From Shewanella livingstonensis (lineage in GTDB: Bacteria > Pseudomonadota > Gammaproteobacteria > Enterobacterales > Shewanellaceae): 64,000 nt of DNA. The notes beneath the pieces are model-generated. The model searched no databases, was not told where the DNA came from, and was given only the letters and a program-made list of their open reading frames with translations. The position numbers were made by a program, and so were the translations under genes. Of the stretch, positions 17,685-28,453 are shown one piece after another; within the stretch, counting starts at the first letter, position 1, and each line of letters begins with the position of its first letter. Location of the stretch: assembly GCF_003855395.1 (NCBI RefSeq), contig NZ_CP034015.1, positions 2,490,001-2,554,000 on the forward strand, written 5' to 3'.

Positions 17685-18563
17685 TTACTTTGCTAATTTT
17701 ACAAAGTAGTCAAAAATTTCTGGTACATTGCCGTTACCTAAACCTGAGTCAAACGCAGCTTGTAGGTTAGCTGATGAACCTTCAGCAATTTTCGACTCGG
17801 TACCTAAATCTTCTACCATTTTTAAGAAGTAACCAAGGTCCTTGTTGGCATTAGCGATAGAGAAACCTAAGTCGCTGACACCATCCACGGCATAATTCTT
17901 ACAGAACTTCATGAAAGGTGAGTTAGAGGGGCCTGCCGACATAATGTCGAATAGTTGTTGGCGGTCAACACCAGCAAGATCTGCTACCGCAAATGCTTGT
18001 GACATGGCACAAACTGTTGTCATGCCCATAAAGTTGTTAATGAGTTTAGTGGTGTGACCGGCACCCAAAGCACCAAGATGGAAGACATTTTCACCTTGTT
18101 CGTCTAGTACGGGTTTAACTTTATTAAATGTGTCAAGATCACCAGCTGCCATGATGTTTAATAAACCATCTTTAGCATGTGCAGGCGTTCGGCCGAGTGG
18201 GGCGTCGATCATTCCGGCACCTTTAGCGGCTAAATCAGCACCAATTTTACGTGTTGAAGATGGAATAGAAGTACCGAAATCAATAAGCACTGAACCTTCT
18301 TTTATACCCGCTAAAATACCATCGTCAGCGTAAACAAGCTTTTCTACCACGGCAGATGTCGTTAAACAAAGCATAACAATATCGCTGGCTGCAGCAAGTT
18401 CTTTTGCTGAACTCACTGCGTTAGCGCCACGAGCAACACAAGTAGCAACTGCTTCTTTACTAAGGTCCATTACATTTAGCTGGTAACCTCTTTTTTGTAG
18501 GTTCTCAACCATGTTGCCGCCCATAAGGCCAAGACCGATGAAACCGATGACTGGTTTTGTCAT
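17685..18563 (-). CDS. 3-hydroxyisobutyrate dehydrogenase family protein
   Basis: A 292-residue NAD(P)-dependent beta-hydroxyacid dehydrogenase. The N-terminal Rossmann signature is GFIGLGLMGGNMVENL, the substrate-binding segment DAPLGRTPAHAKDG replaces the usual APVSGG, and the catalytic Lys lies in GAGHTTKLINNFM (about residue 172). Length fits 3-hydroxyisobutyrate dehydrogenase, tartronate semialdehyde reductase and related GLYR enzymes, which cannot be told apart by eye. It lies downstream of a TonB receptor in the same direction but behind that gene's terminator. AGGAG precedes the ATG on the minus strand. Confidence 0.85.
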   Translation of the reverse strand: MTKPVIGFIGLGLMGGNMVENLQKRGYQLNVMDLSKEAVATCVARGANAVSSAKELAAASDIVMLCLTTSAVVEKLVYADDGILAGIKEGSVLIDFGTSIPSSTRKIGADLAAKGAGMIDAPLGRTPAHAKDGLLNIMAAGDLDTFNKVKPVLDEQGENVFHLGALGAGHTTKLINNFMGMTTVCAMSQAFAVADLAGVDRQQLFDIMSAGPSNSPFMKFCKNYAVDGVSDLGFSIANANKDLGYFLKMVEDLGTESKIAEGSSANLQAAFDSGLGNGNVPEIFDYFVKLAK

Positions 18564-18961
18564 ATCTAACTCCTAAATATATTGGTTAATGCGTATCTGA
18601 GTGTTCAAAATTGCTCACCGTATAAATAGGTGCGCTAGATTATTTATTTAAAAGCCAGCTACAATCGGGGCAGATGTCTTTTTATCATTATGGTGTTTTA
18701 CTCAATTTATATGAGTCAATTTAGTGGCAAGAGTCAACTTAACTTACTTACCAGAATGTATTACAAAATAGTAATTAATACTGACCATTTTGTCAACCAA
18801 TTGATAGTGTTTTGACATACCAAAACTGTGACTGGTAAAGATCATGGTCAGAGATGGATTCATATCAATATAGCGTGTACTGATTTACCATTAGCTTATG
18901 GCCGCTCTGAACTGACATTGTATAAACATGGTTAGTATTAATGTGGATTTGGTTGTTTATT

Positions 18962-18989
18962 AAAAAGCCTATCAATGTGATAGGCTTTA
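18962..18989 (-). terminator. Terminator of the TonB receptor gene
   Basis: AAAGCCTATCA and TGATAGGCTTT form an 11-bp stem, and on the minus strand it is followed by a T-rich stretch. It lies just past the stop of the TonB-dependent receptor gene. Confidence 0.85.
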
Positions 18990-19007
18990 CATTAAGAGCT
19001 TTACAGA

Positions 19008-21992
19008 TTAAAACTTAGCTCGAACACCAAGAGTATAGCGACGATCTGCTTCGCTATAAGCCCAGATAGAATCAAGTTCAGTGGTGTAAACGATCGGTTC
19101 ACCGGTTAAGTTGACCGCATTGGCTACAACGGTGAAGTTGTCGTTAATATCCCAACTTACCGAGAAATCAAATTGGCCTCTGGCTTCACGATAACTATTA
19201 CCTACAGTTGGGTCGTAGTTATCGGCTGAAGGATCGTTTTGGTTGAAAACGTTATAACCTAAAGCTCCGACTGTTTGCACACGCTTGGTGCTTTGATCAT
19301 CTAAATAACGATCACGCCAGTTGTAAGCTAAACGTAACTGAACATCTTCACCTTCCCAATAAAATTGAGTGTTAGCAGTATGTTTGGAGATATTCAGTAA
19401 TGGGTTACCGTCTGGTTGTTCACTATCTGCAAAGGTATAGTTAGCATTAACGCCTAAACCAGACCAGATACCAGGTAAAAAGTTAAATTGTTGCTGGTAA
19501 CCTAATTCCAAACCTCTCACTTCACCACTGCCACCATTGACATCAGTGTCAATGACAATACCGGTACGACCCGCTGCTTTTTGAGCATCAACATAAGCCA
19601 GACCTTGGTCTTGTGTGGCATTAATAATCTCACCTTGGCTTTGACCTGCGGTATCAAGTAAACAAATATTATTCCATTGGGTGGTATTTTGTCCGCTAAC
19701 GGTACTTGAGTCGGCCAGACAGCTGCTGTCGGTTTGGGTAAACGATTTAACATCTTTATAGAAAAGCGCCGCAGAAACGATGCCACCTTCACTAAAGTAA
19801 TGCTCAACTGAAATATCATATTGAGTCACGCGATATGGTTCTAATTGATAAGAGCCTTGAGTACCGGTTACTAACGAGTTATCGATTGATAATGCAGGAC
19901 TTAATTCATCAAAATCAGCACGACGCATAACTTTAGCTGCTGCAAAACGCACTAGGGTTTCTTCTGATAGATTATAGGTAACATTTAAGCTAGGTAAAAA
20001 GTCTGAATAATCATTTGTACCGGTATTGAGTATTTTTTTACCATTACTGTCGACGGAATCAACAATGCTAGATTCCAATTCAGTTTGAATATAACGTCCA
20101 CCCACTACTGCGGTAATGTCATCAAAATCTAAATGGAACTGAGCGTATATCGCACTGGTTTTTTCATTGATAAACTTATACGCACCAGTATCTTCGAGCA
20201 TATTATCTGCTAGGTTACCGGTCATAGCATAAGAGGTGCCAGCTAACATTTGTTGAACTAATGCGTAAGTTGCTTCGGTATTTTGTAAGCGATTAGCGTC
20301 ATAAACATTGTAAGTGAGTAAATCATTTTGACCGGCAATGCCTGTTTGGTCGAATGAGTTGCTCATGTTGATTGTTTTAAAGCTGTCGCTAATAATTGGG
20401 TTATCAATCCAGGTTGGACTGTACAAACCATCTGCGTTTTTAGCTTTCTTATATGAATCTTTAAGCGTGTTGCCATTAGGCTTAAGATCGAATCGATTAG
20501 AACTGTAATCTCTATCGGTAAAACGGACACCCGTTTTTATTGCAGAGATAAAGTCTACGCCAACATCGTGGATTTTAAAATCAAATCGTAATGCTTGCTC
20601 TTCGTTATCGGTATCCAAGGTTTTATGAAAAAACTCACGGAAAACTAAGTTGTCTGGGTTAGTCAACATGCCAGTGTCGGCAAACATATAAGACGGTATG
20701 CCACTGCCAGTTGTTAAGCTGCCTGTGCTGGTATGTGTGGTTAGGTTAAGCGTTGGGTCTGTGCGTTCAATTGGACGTAAATTAAATTCAGAGGCCGTTT
20801 GATGCTCTTCCGATTTAGATATTGAATATTCTGCTGAAAATTCAATGTCATCGGTAATATTCCATTCTGTACCAATGGCATGAGAAGAGGTTTCAGATGT
20901 AGTGAAATCACTCCATGTTTTAGGAATAGTCAGTACACCGGTTAAATCGTAATTTTGAAGCTCTCCATTGTTATCATAATAAGAGTCGCTCCTTGGTGTT
21001 ACGCTGCCACCAACATCAAGAATAGAATAAGCCGCTTGGCCGCCATCAAGTTTGGTTGCGTTCATATCAACGTAGATATTGAGATCTTCGTTTGTAGGTG
21101 CCCATTGTAAAGATAAACCAAAAGCAGTACGTTCACGCTCTTCTGTTTTTTGCTCTACTGTGCTTTCAGTTCTGCGAAGATACTTACCGTTAGGGCCATT
21201 AGATACATCAACAATGCCATCACCGTTAAGATCTATATTGTCTTGTAAATCAACCTTGTTAAAGTACTCATCGCGACGTAATTCACGGTCTTGGTAGGAT
21301 ACGTTAGCAGAAGCACCGAAAGTACCGTACTCACCTAAATCCCAATTATTACCCATTGCGGCGGTAAAGTTTGGCGCAATATTTTCTGTTTTATCGGCGT
21401 ATTCACCGTCAAGTGTAATGGCAAAAAGTGGATCGGTTAGCTCTAATGGACGTACCGTTTGCATATTTACGGTGCCACCTAAAGCACCTTCAATCATTTC
21501 AGGTGTTGGTGATTTAATGACTTCAACGGTTTTTAAAAAGGTTGAAGGAAAATCATCTAAACTAATGCCGCCACGTCCAGGGCCAGCAGTAGAGCGACCA
21601 TTGAGTAAAATAAGGTTTTCAGATACACCACGAATAGTAACCGATTCACCGACACCAAAATCAGATTCAATTGACACACCTGTGATACGTTGCAAGGCTT
21701 CTGCAATGTTGTTGTCGGGTAGTTTACCAATGTCTTCGGCGACAATAACATCGACGATGCGGTTATCCGTTCGTTTAAGTAAGTTAGCTGCTTTTAAGCT
21801 GCCAAAAATACCTCGAACGGCAATAACTTCAATCTCACTTTTTTCAACTTCTTCAGCTTTTATTTGTTCTGCTGTATCTGCTGCCAATGCTGGCATACTT
21901 AACATGGCCGTTAACGTTGCACCAAAAATGGTGATATTGTTGGCTTTACTTTTAGCGCCACTAAACATCGCACTTATCTTATTTAGCTTCAT
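19008..21992 (-). CDS. TonB-dependent outer membrane receptor
   Basis: About 994 residues: signal peptide (ending MPALA), a TonB-box-like run SEIEVIAVRGI, plug domain (VAEDIGKLPDNNIAEALQRITGV, VTIRGVSENLILLNGR, EGALGGTVNMQT), and a long beta barrel ending in the terminal aromatic motif RYTLGVRAKF. Its size and plug resemble the TonB-Xanth-Caul type (TIGR01782-like), often linked to uptake of oligosaccharides or other large nutrients. The ATG at 21992 was preferred because GGGGGG lies directly upstream; the longer frame starts at a TTG inside that ribosome site. The leader carries GntR-like operator sequences. The substrate is unknown. Confidence 0.92.
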   Translation of the reverse strand: MKLNKISAMFSGAKSKANNITIFGATLTAMLSMPALAADTAEQIKAEEVEKSEIEVIAVRGIFGSLKAANLLKRTDNRIVDVIVAEDIGKLPDNNIAEALQRITGVSIESDFGVGESVTIRGVSENLILLNGRSTAGPGRGGISLDDFPSTFLKTVEVIKSPTPEMIEGALGGTVNMQTVRPLELTDPLFAITLDGEYADKTENIAPNFTAAMGNNWDLGEYGTFGASANVSYQDRELRRDEYFNKVDLQDNIDLNGDGIVDVSNGPNGKYLRRTESTVEQKTEERERTAFGLSLQWAPTNEDLNIYVDMNATKLDGGQAAYSILDVGGSVTPRSDSYYDNNGELQNYDLTGVLTIPKTWSDFTTSETSSHAIGTEWNITDDIEFSAEYSISKSEEHQTASEFNLRPIERTDPTLNLTTHTSTGSLTTGSGIPSYMFADTGMLTNPDNLVFREFFHKTLDTDNEEQALRFDFKIHDVGVDFISAIKTGVRFTDRDYSSNRFDLKPNGNTLKDSYKKAKNADGLYSPTWIDNPIISDSFKTINMSNSFDQTGIAGQNDLLTYNVYDANRLQNTEATYALVQQMLAGTSYAMTGNLADNMLEDTGAYKFINEKTSAIYAQFHLDFDDITAVVGGRYIQTELESSIVDSVDSNGKKILNTGTNDYSDFLPSLNVTYNLSEETLVRFAAAKVMRRADFDELSPALSIDNSLVTGTQGSYQLEPYRVTQYDISVEHYFSEGGIVSAALFYKDVKSFTQTDSSCLADSSTVSGQNTTQWNNICLLDTAGQSQGEIINATQDQGLAYVDAQKAAGRTGIVIDTDVNGGSGEVRGLELGYQQQFNFLPGIWSGLGVNANYTFADSEQPDGNPLLNISKHTANTQFYWEGEDVQLRLAYNWRDRYLDDQSTKRVQTVGALGYNVFNQNDPSADNYDPTVGNSYREARGQFDFSVSWDINDNFTVVANAVNLTGEPIVYTTELDSIWAYSEADRRYTLGVRAKF

Positions 21993-22017
21993 AATTCCCC
22001 CCAAAGAATCCTTTATT

Positions 22018-22133
22018 TGGTATTACCTTTTGGTATGACCAATTGTTGTTGTTTTAATCAACAGAAACATTTATATAACATGTTACCAATAATAGCAAAC
22101 GATCATTACCAAAATAAATATATTGTCATACCA
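22018..22133 (-). promoter_or_regulatory. Candidate GntR/FadR-type operators before the TonB receptor
   Basis: The leader contains TGGTATGACCA (22031-22041) and TTGTCATACCA (22123-22133, reads TGGTATGACAA on the other strand). Both fit the FadR-subfamily consensus TNGTNNNACNA. A near match, TGGTATTACCT, lies at 22018-22028, and two further TTACCAA half-sites lie near 22083 and 22106. They sit 26-140 bases before the start codon. The regulator is not identified in this window. Confidence 0.5.
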
Positions 22134-22141
22134 AGATGTGT

Positions 22142-22720
22142 GAGCTAATGATTTTTTATTATACTTTTCTCTTATGACTTACCTGAATCTATAACGTAAT
22201 ATTCGGACTATGTCTGGATTTATATTAAGTTATCCTGGCGATGAAATTATCATTGTCTGCACAAACCTCAACTGGGGTAAACAATGACAATAAGTTTGCC
22301 AATATAGGCTTATTTGGCTTATTTGGCTTATTTGATTATAAATTCACAAGTGGATGCTCACAAAAAAGAGGTGTTTACCGTTGGCGTATTACATGTAAGT
22401 GCAGTAATTATCTTAGTAATTAACTTAGTAATCCGATGCAGTAATCAGTTGAGTAACTTGTATCGTCCATGAGTTAATAACTCGTTTTTAGGTTTGTTAA
22501 TCAAAGCTGAGGGGCGGGGTAATGTAAATAAAATACGAAGGATGAGCCAAACAACTAAAAAGCAGTTTTCTGGATGTAAGCGTAATGCTGAGTGTACTGA
22601 GGTAAATGAGTGTACTGAGGTAAATAGGTAGTACCATCATTAACCAAGACAACTTTAGCTTAGTGTTAAGTTTGCGCTCGTTGCTGCTGTAATATAATTG
22701 AGTGAACGTGATTAAAAACA
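22142..22720. other. Intergenic region with two short tandem repeats
   Basis: No convincing gene was seen. It has GGCTTATTT three times in tandem (about 22308-22334) and an 18-bp unit tgagtgtactgaggtaaa twice (22589-22624). Open frames of 60-74 codons here have no family resemblance. Confidence 0.5.
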
Positions 22721-22724
22721 AAAA

Positions 22725-22754
22725 AGCCTTTATTTGATAAACAAATAAAGGCTT
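22725..22754 (-). terminator. Terminator of the ABC-F gene
   Basis: AAGCCTTTATTTG and CAAATAAAGGCTT form a 13-bp stem with a short AT loop, followed on the minus strand by TTTTTTGTTTTTAATC. Confidence 0.9.
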
Positions 22755-22772
22755 AATATTTGTTGCTATTGA

Positions 22773-24389
22773 TTACTGGCTATTACGCGCTACGTTGGCA
22801 GCCGCTTCTGCTTGGCTTGCAAGATATTCGTCAAACGTACCTTGGAAGTTAATCAATTTTTTGTCTTTTACATCAATAATACGTGTAGCCAAAGATGACA
22901 CGAATTCACGGTCATGGCTAACAAATATCAATGTGCCTTCAAATAATTTCAAGGCTTGGTTTAGCGCTTCAATCGCTTCCATATCCATGTGGTTGGTTGG
23001 TTCGTCCATTACCAGTACGTTAATATCCATCATCATTAACTTACCAAATAATAAACGGTTTTTTTCACCACCAGAACAATTACGGACTTTTTTGTTGGCA
23101 TCGTCATCGGAGAATAATAAACGGCCTAACATGCCACGAACCATTAAATCATTGTGTTTTGGTGTGCGCCATAATGACATCCAATCAAATAAAGTCATGT
23201 CATTATCAAAGTCAGAGGTGCTGTCTTGCGGGCAATAACCAATCGCAGCATTTTCAGACCATTTAATACGGCCATGATTGTGTTCTAACTCATTCACTAA
23301 GCAGCGTAATAGGGTTGTTTTACCTACGCCGTTCTCGCCAATAATCGCTAGTTTTGAACCTGCTTCAAGAATAAGGTCGCCGTGTTCGAATAACACTTCA
23401 TCGAATCCGTGTGACAACTCTTCAAGTACCAGTGCTTGGCGATGCAGCTTTTTGCTTTCTGCAAAACGAATTGACGGGGTAATACGGCTAGATGACTTAA
23501 CATCATCTAACTTAATTTTGTCCATCTTTTTAGCGCGTGAGCTAGCTTGTTTTGCTTTAGATGCGTTGGCACCAAAGCGGTTAACGAAGTCTTGTAACTC
23601 ATCAATTTCAGCACTTTTCTTGGCGTTACCGGCTAATAGTTGTTCACGTATTAAGCCTGATTGAGCAAGGAAGTATTCGTAGTTACCTGGATAAACGCGT
23701 AATTCGCCATAATCGATATCAGCCATATGAGTACAGACAGAGTTTAAGAAATGTCTGTCGTGCGAAATGATGATCATGGTGCATTTACGTTTGTTTAGCT
23801 CGGTGGCTAACCAACTGATGGTATGAATATCCAAGTTGTTGGTTGGCTCATCCAGTAACAATATGTCTGGATTAGCGAATAAAGCTTGTGCTAATAGCAC
23901 GCGCAACTTCCAACCCGGAGCAACCTGTTGCATTAAACCAAAGTGAAATGACTCTTCAATACCGGCTTCTAACAGAATTTCACCCGCGCGACTTTCAGCT
24001 GTGTAGCCGTCCATTTCAGCGAACTGACTTTCTAAGTCGCCTACTCGCATACCGTCTTCATCGGTCATTTCTGCTTTGGCATAAATGCTGTCACGTTCTT
24101 GTTTGACTTTCCACAGTCCAACATCACCCATGATCACGGCATCAACAACGCTATATTGTTCAAACGCAAACTGATCTTGACTAAGCGTACCGACTTTAAA
24201 GCCTGGTGTAATCGATACGTTGCCTGATGTTGGGGCAAGAGCGCCACTCAAAATTTTCATGAACGTAGACTTACCACAGCCATTTGCGCCGATTAAACCG
24301 TAACGGTTACCGTGACCAAATTGAGCCGAGATGTTTTCAAATAATGGCTCAGGGCCAAACTGCATGGTGATATTAGCGGTAGAAATCAA
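22773..24389 (-). CDS. ybiT: ABC-F family ATPase, YbiT type
   Basis: About 538 residues with two ABC domains and no membrane segments. The start [21 protein letters not shown] aligns in style with E. coli YbiT, so the TTG at 24389 was preferred over the longer frame at 24431. Walker A motifs are GANGCGKST and GENGVGKTT; Walker B stretches are [11 protein letters not shown] and [11 protein letters not shown]; signature motifs are [12 protein letters not shown] (degenerate) and [16 protein letters not shown] proteins bind the ribosomal E site and modulate translation. It is monocistronic with its own terminator. Confidence 0.9.
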   Translation of the reverse strand: MISTANITMQFGPEPLFENISAQFGHGNRYGLIGANGCGKSTFMKILSGALAPTSGNVSITPGFKVGTLSQDQFAFEQYSVVDAVIMGDVGLWKVKQERDSIYAKAEMTDEDGMRVGDLESQFAEMDGYTAESRAGEILLEAGIEESFHFGLMQQVAPGWKLRVLLAQALFANPDILLLDEPTNNLDIHTISWLATELNKRKCTMIIISHDRHFLNSVCTHMADIDYGELRVYPGNYEYFLAQSGLIREQLLAGNAKKSAEIDELQDFVNRFGANASKAKQASSRAKKMDKIKLDDVKSSSRITPSIRFAESKKLHRQALVLEELSHGFDEVLFEHGDLILEAGSKLAIIGENGVGKTTLLRCLVNELEHNHGRIKWSENAAIGYCPQDSTSDFDNDMTLFDWMSLWRTPKHNDLMVRGMLGRLLFSDDDANKKVRNCSGGEKNRLLFGKLMMMDINVLVMDEPTNHMDMEAIEALNQALKLFEGTLIFVSHDREFVSSLATRIIDVKDKKLINFQGTFDEYLASQAEAAANVARNSQ

Positions 24390-24747
24390 AGCAATGTTCC
24401 AACTGTGTACTAACTGAATCTTTATCAACAAAGGGCAAGTAAACAGCCGTGTGAAAATAAGACTTACGTGAGTATATGTAAGTAAATAGGCCGCGGATTA
24501 TACAGGTTAGGGTTAATTTGTCGATTTATAATCTGCTAATATTGTCTTCCATAGCCTTCTACACTCAGATGATCATAGCCTCTGCTGACAATAAGCGGTT
24601 TAACGGAGGAAGATATTGCAAAATAGTGTTTAATAGAATGACACTTAGCGAGGCATTGATAAGGTCACAATTATCCCTTAGTTGGATAATTTATAAGGTT
24701 TAGTTAATGATTCAGCTTGGTTTACCCCATTATTGATAGGTTCATAT

Positions 24748-25027
24748 TAGGGCCGGTTGATCTTTCAAGGTTATTTTTGCAGCGAATTGTTGGCCATTAC
24801 TCACATTTACAACTGCGCGGTAGAGACTTTGAGGTGTAGTTATTCTACATAAAAAGTCGATAACACAGTAAAAATGGCCAACAAACGCTGCCCGAAGGGT
24901 TCGGCTAAAAACGTTTTACTCTTTGTTGAATGCATTTTGCTTAGATGACTAGGCATCAATCCATTCGCCTCGATTAAAACGTTTTTAACTCGAACAAAAT
25001 TCAACCAGCAAAGATCAACAGGCCCTA
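24748..25027 (-). mobile_element. MITE-like dispersed repeat, copy 2 (280 bp)
   Basis: The same element as copy 3 (37863-38142) in the same orientation and of equal length, nearly identical in sequence, with inverted ends TAGGGCCGGTTGATCTTT (one base changed) and AAAGATCAACAGGCCCTA. No coding capacity for a transposase. Confidence 0.9.
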
Positions 25028-25506
25028 ACCTTAGGATAAAACAATACAGTAAAAGTGGAACTTCGCACTTAACTGATCATGTCATAGTACCCACATCATG
25101 TTGAAGTAACTTAAGCTGCATATCGGTAAATATTGTCGTTCGACACAGCAACAAGCACACCAATAACCACGCGCTTCAAATGATAATGTTATTAAGCATG
25201 TCACTTGTCTAAAGTAGCCATAATTCCCGTAAACCCCTAATGTGTCGAAAGATTTATTATTGATATCTTGATCACAACAATGAGACTTAACAATGATTTA
25301 GGAATATATCATCTCCTATGCCTTTTGTAAGTTGTTATACTTTAATCGATAAATAAATCACTCTACATGAGTTGATTATAGTATGAGGCAGAAACGATTT
25401 TTTTAAATGTGGTAGGGTTCATTAGGCATTTAACGATTTGCTCACATTTTACAAGTATGAATTTGTAGCATTCGGCTATATATAATGCTCTAGGAATAAC
25501 GTAATA
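25028..25506. other. Upstream region of the GGDEF/EAL gene
   Basis: About 480 bases without a gene. It must hold the promoter of the following GGDEF/EAL gene; TTGTAAGTTGTTATACT near 25326-25342 is promoter-like but not convincing. No other structure seen. Confidence 0.35.
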
Positions 25507-28221
25507 ATGGCAAATAAACCCAAATCATTTGCACATGTTCTTTTTTGTTTGTTGTTACTGTTGTCGTTGGTCAACGTTACACATGCAGAAATCGTTGAGC
25601 CAGTATTCATTACAAAACAAGAACAACGTTGGTTAAGCGAACACCAACCTATTCGTGTTGGTATTGATGGTTACTTTCCTCCTTATAGTTATATCAATCA
25701 GCATAACCAACCCGTTGGCATGGCTGTTGATACCTTATTATTGATTGGAAAGAAAATAGACATTGAGTTTGTGTTCAGCGATGAGCATCGCTGGCCAAAT
25801 ATTATCCAAAATTTATATCGTAAAGATATTGATATCGTTTTAACCATGGTCAACACTCCAGAGCGCGACAATAAGTTTCTATTCACGAGTCCTATTGTGT
25901 ATAAATCGTTGGTCGTAATTGCTAAAAAAAATAAGTATCAAATTAACAATCGCAGCGATATCGCTAATAAGACCATCGCACTGGTGAAGGGTTATCAATA
26001 TAGCGATAAGGTGATTAAAGAATTCCCCAGTGTGATCCCGTTTTATGTCGATAACATGCGTGAGGCAATGGAAGCGGTTCAGGCTAATCAAGCTGATGCG
26101 GCAATCACCTTTTTTGCTGCGGCAAATTACTATCAAATAAAGTATGCTATTTCAGATTTAAAATTTGTGGCTTTTTATGAAAAAAATAATGCTAATGAGG
26201 CAATAGCCATAAGATCTGATGCATCCTTATTGGCCAGCATAATGCAAAAAGGTTTAGATTCATTAACCCCAAGTGAAAAACAAACCATTAATCAAACTTG
26301 GGGTGCCAATATTACTCTACCCAAAGATTATCAAGATTTAGTTAAATTGGCTGCTGGCGCAGGTTTACTTATCCTGTTGCTTTGTTTGTGGATATTACAA
26401 GCTAAACGGCATAATAAAGCATTGGTATTGGCAAATAAGAATACCGAAAATGCCTATATGGAGTTGAATGATCTAAAAGATAATCTGCAAACTATTGTCC
26501 TTGAAAGAACATTACAATTAACTAATAGTGAAAATAGGTATCGTGGATTAGTTGAGTCGTTAGACGATGAGTATATTTTCTATCAACATGATACTAAAGG
26601 GTTTATTAATTATATTAGCCCTTCAGTTACTCATATTTTAGGCCACACGATTACTGGTTTCGGTGACTTCTATAATAAATTTTTAACTGAAAATCCAAAA
26701 AACCAACTCATTTCAGGCTACATAGAGCGGATCTTAAATGGTGAGCATTTACCACCCTTTGAAATGGAAGTGGCAGATGTAAATGGTCATCCTCACAGTT
26801 TTGAAGTGTTAGAAAGACCAATGTACGATGCAGATGGTGATTGTATTGGCTGCGAAGGTATTGCTCATGATGTCACTGCGCGTAAACAGCAACAAGATGA
26901 GTTGTATCAATTATCGCATTATGACGACCTAACGGGCTTAGTTAACCGCTATTACTTTAAAATACTACTCGATGAAAATATTCAAGCATGTCAGCAAAAC
27001 CAACAACCATTAGCACTACTTTTTTTAGACTTAACACGATTGAAAATTATTAATGATAACTTCGGTCACAGTGCTGGCGACCATATTTTAAAACAAGCGG
27101 CTACGCGTATTAATACCACGCTAAAAGGGATTTTTACCGTGTCGCGTTTTGGTGGCGATAAGTTTTGTATTGCGTTACCAAATGCCTCTGCTGACAATGC
27201 CAATGCCACTGCAATCGAGTTAGTTAATGTGTTTCAACATCACTTTGAGTTTTTAGAGCAGTCTATTATTTTAGGTTGTCGTGTTGGTATTAGTCTTTTT
27301 CCTGAAGATGGCCAAGATGCTGAATCCATGTTGAGCCAGGCTGATTCTGCATTGTATGAAGCGAAAAAAAGGCCGCTCGGAGTCGCATTTTGTAATAAAC
27401 AACAATCACTGCATAATAAACGTCGCCTTGCCATAGAGCAGGGATTACGCAATGCTCTAGCTGCTCCTCTTGTTAACGACTATCAATTATTTGCTGTGTA
27501 TCAGCCTTTAATCTATTTGCCGAGCCAACATTTAGCAGGATTTGAAGCGTTAATGCGCTGGCATCATCCGGAGTTTGGGCTTATATCTCCCGCTGAATTT
27601 ATTCCTGTTGCAGAAGATACCGGACTCATTTTTGAGTTAAGCCGTTGGATGCTAACTTCAGTGTGTCAACAAACTGTAAAATGGCATCAACAAGGGTTTA
27701 ACTTTCAGCGTATCTCAGTTAATTTATCAGCCTTAGAATTAATGAATATTAACTTGGCGGATGATTTATTATCGATCATTTCAAATGCAGGGGCTCAACC
27801 TCAATGGTTTAAATTTGAAATTACCGAAACGGCGTTGATGGCTATTCCTGAGCAATCAATTGAAATTTTGCAAAAACTGATCCAGGCCGATATTCATGTG
27901 GTTATTGACGACTTTGGCACTGGCTATTCGTCACTTGCTTATCTTAAATCACTACCGGCGAAAATGTTAAAAATCGATCAGTCATTTATTAATAATCTCA
28001 TTAACTCAGTAGAAGACCAAGCCGTAGTAAAAGCTGTCATCAGTATGGCTCATTCACTTGGTAAGCAGGTTACTGCCGAGGGCGTTGAACTTCAGGTACA
28101 ATTAGATTTTCTCGTTGAACACGGGTGTGATGTGGCGCAGGGATATTATTTTTCAAAACCCATCAGTGCTGAAGATGGCTATAAAAAATATAATGTAAAC
28201 GCTGATATAACAGATATATAG
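25507..28221 (+). CDS. Membrane GGDEF/EAL protein with periplasmic solute-binding sensor
   Basis: 904 residues. A signal peptide (ending VTHA) leads to a periplasmic SBP_bac_3/BvgS-like domain (about 30-265, QPIRVGIDGYFPPYSY), then a membrane segment (about 277-297), a short coiled coil, a PAS domain (about 340-465), GGDEF (about 470-625) and EAL (about 650-890). The cyclase motif reads RFGGDKF in place of GGDEF, which usually abolishes diguanylate cyclase activity. The EAL domain keeps FEALMRW, ITETALM, IDDFGTGYSS and KIDQSF, so c-di-GMP phosphodiesterase activity is the likely output, tuned by an amino-acid-like ligand in the periplasm. Monocistronic, convergent to the LysR gene. Confidence 0.92.
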   Translation: MANKPKSFAHVLFCLLLLLSLVNVTHAEIVEPVFITKQEQRWLSEHQPIRVGIDGYFPPYSYINQHNQPVGMAVDTLLLIGKKIDIEFVFSDEHRWPNIIQNLYRKDIDIVLTMVNTPERDNKFLFTSPIVYKSLVVIAKKNKYQINNRSDIANKTIALVKGYQYSDKVIKEFPSVIPFYVDNMREAMEAVQANQADAAITFFAAANYYQIKYAISDLKFVAFYEKNNANEAIAIRSDASLLASIMQKGLDSLTPSEKQTINQTWGANITLPKDYQDLVKLAAGAGLLILLLCLWILQAKRHNKALVLANKNTENAYMELNDLKDNLQTIVLERTLQLTNSENRYRGLVESLDDEYIFYQHDTKGFINYISPSVTHILGHTITGFGDFYNKFLTENPKNQLISGYIERILNGEHLPPFEMEVADVNGHPHSFEVLERPMYDADGDCIGCEGIAHDVTARKQQQDELYQLSHYDDLTGLVNRYYFKILLDENIQACQQNQQPLALLFLDLTRLKIINDNFGHSAGDHILKQAATRINTTLKGIFTVSRFGGDKFCIALPNASADNANATAIELVNVFQHHFEFLEQSIILGCRVGISLFPEDGQDAESMLSQADSALYEAKKRPLGVAFCNKQQSLHNKRRLAIEQGLRNALAAPLVNDYQLFAVYQPLIYLPSQHLAGFEALMRWHHPEFGLISPAEFIPVAEDTGLIFELSRWMLTSVCQQTVKWHQQGFNFQRISVNLSALELMNINLADDLLSIISNAGAQPQWFKFEITETALMAIPEQSIEILQKLIQADIHVVIDDFGTGYSSLAYLKSLPAKMLKIDQSFINNLINSVEDQAVVKAVISMAHSLGKQVTAEGVELQVQLDFLVEHGCDVAQGYYFSKPISAEDGYKKYNVNADITDI

Positions 28222-28453
28222 CTAACGATGATTGATAACATAATTAGGCACCCGGTTATCAGTATCGTTTAGCTACAGTTAAAAAATAAACAGATTAATA
28301 GATAACCTTTCGCAACAAACAGTGACCATAAGCTTGCTTTGTGATCTCAATGTCGTCAGCAGTCAACCCCCTGCGTCAGGATAGTTATCTCCTCGATAAC
28401 TAATGGTTTATTTAACCAGATTCAACTCGAGTATACGGGGTTTTTATTGTCCA

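Noticed and set aside
22241..22721. Small frames of 60 and 74 codons between the TonB receptor and ABC-F genes
   Set aside because: They consist largely of short tandem repeats and lack ribosome sites.
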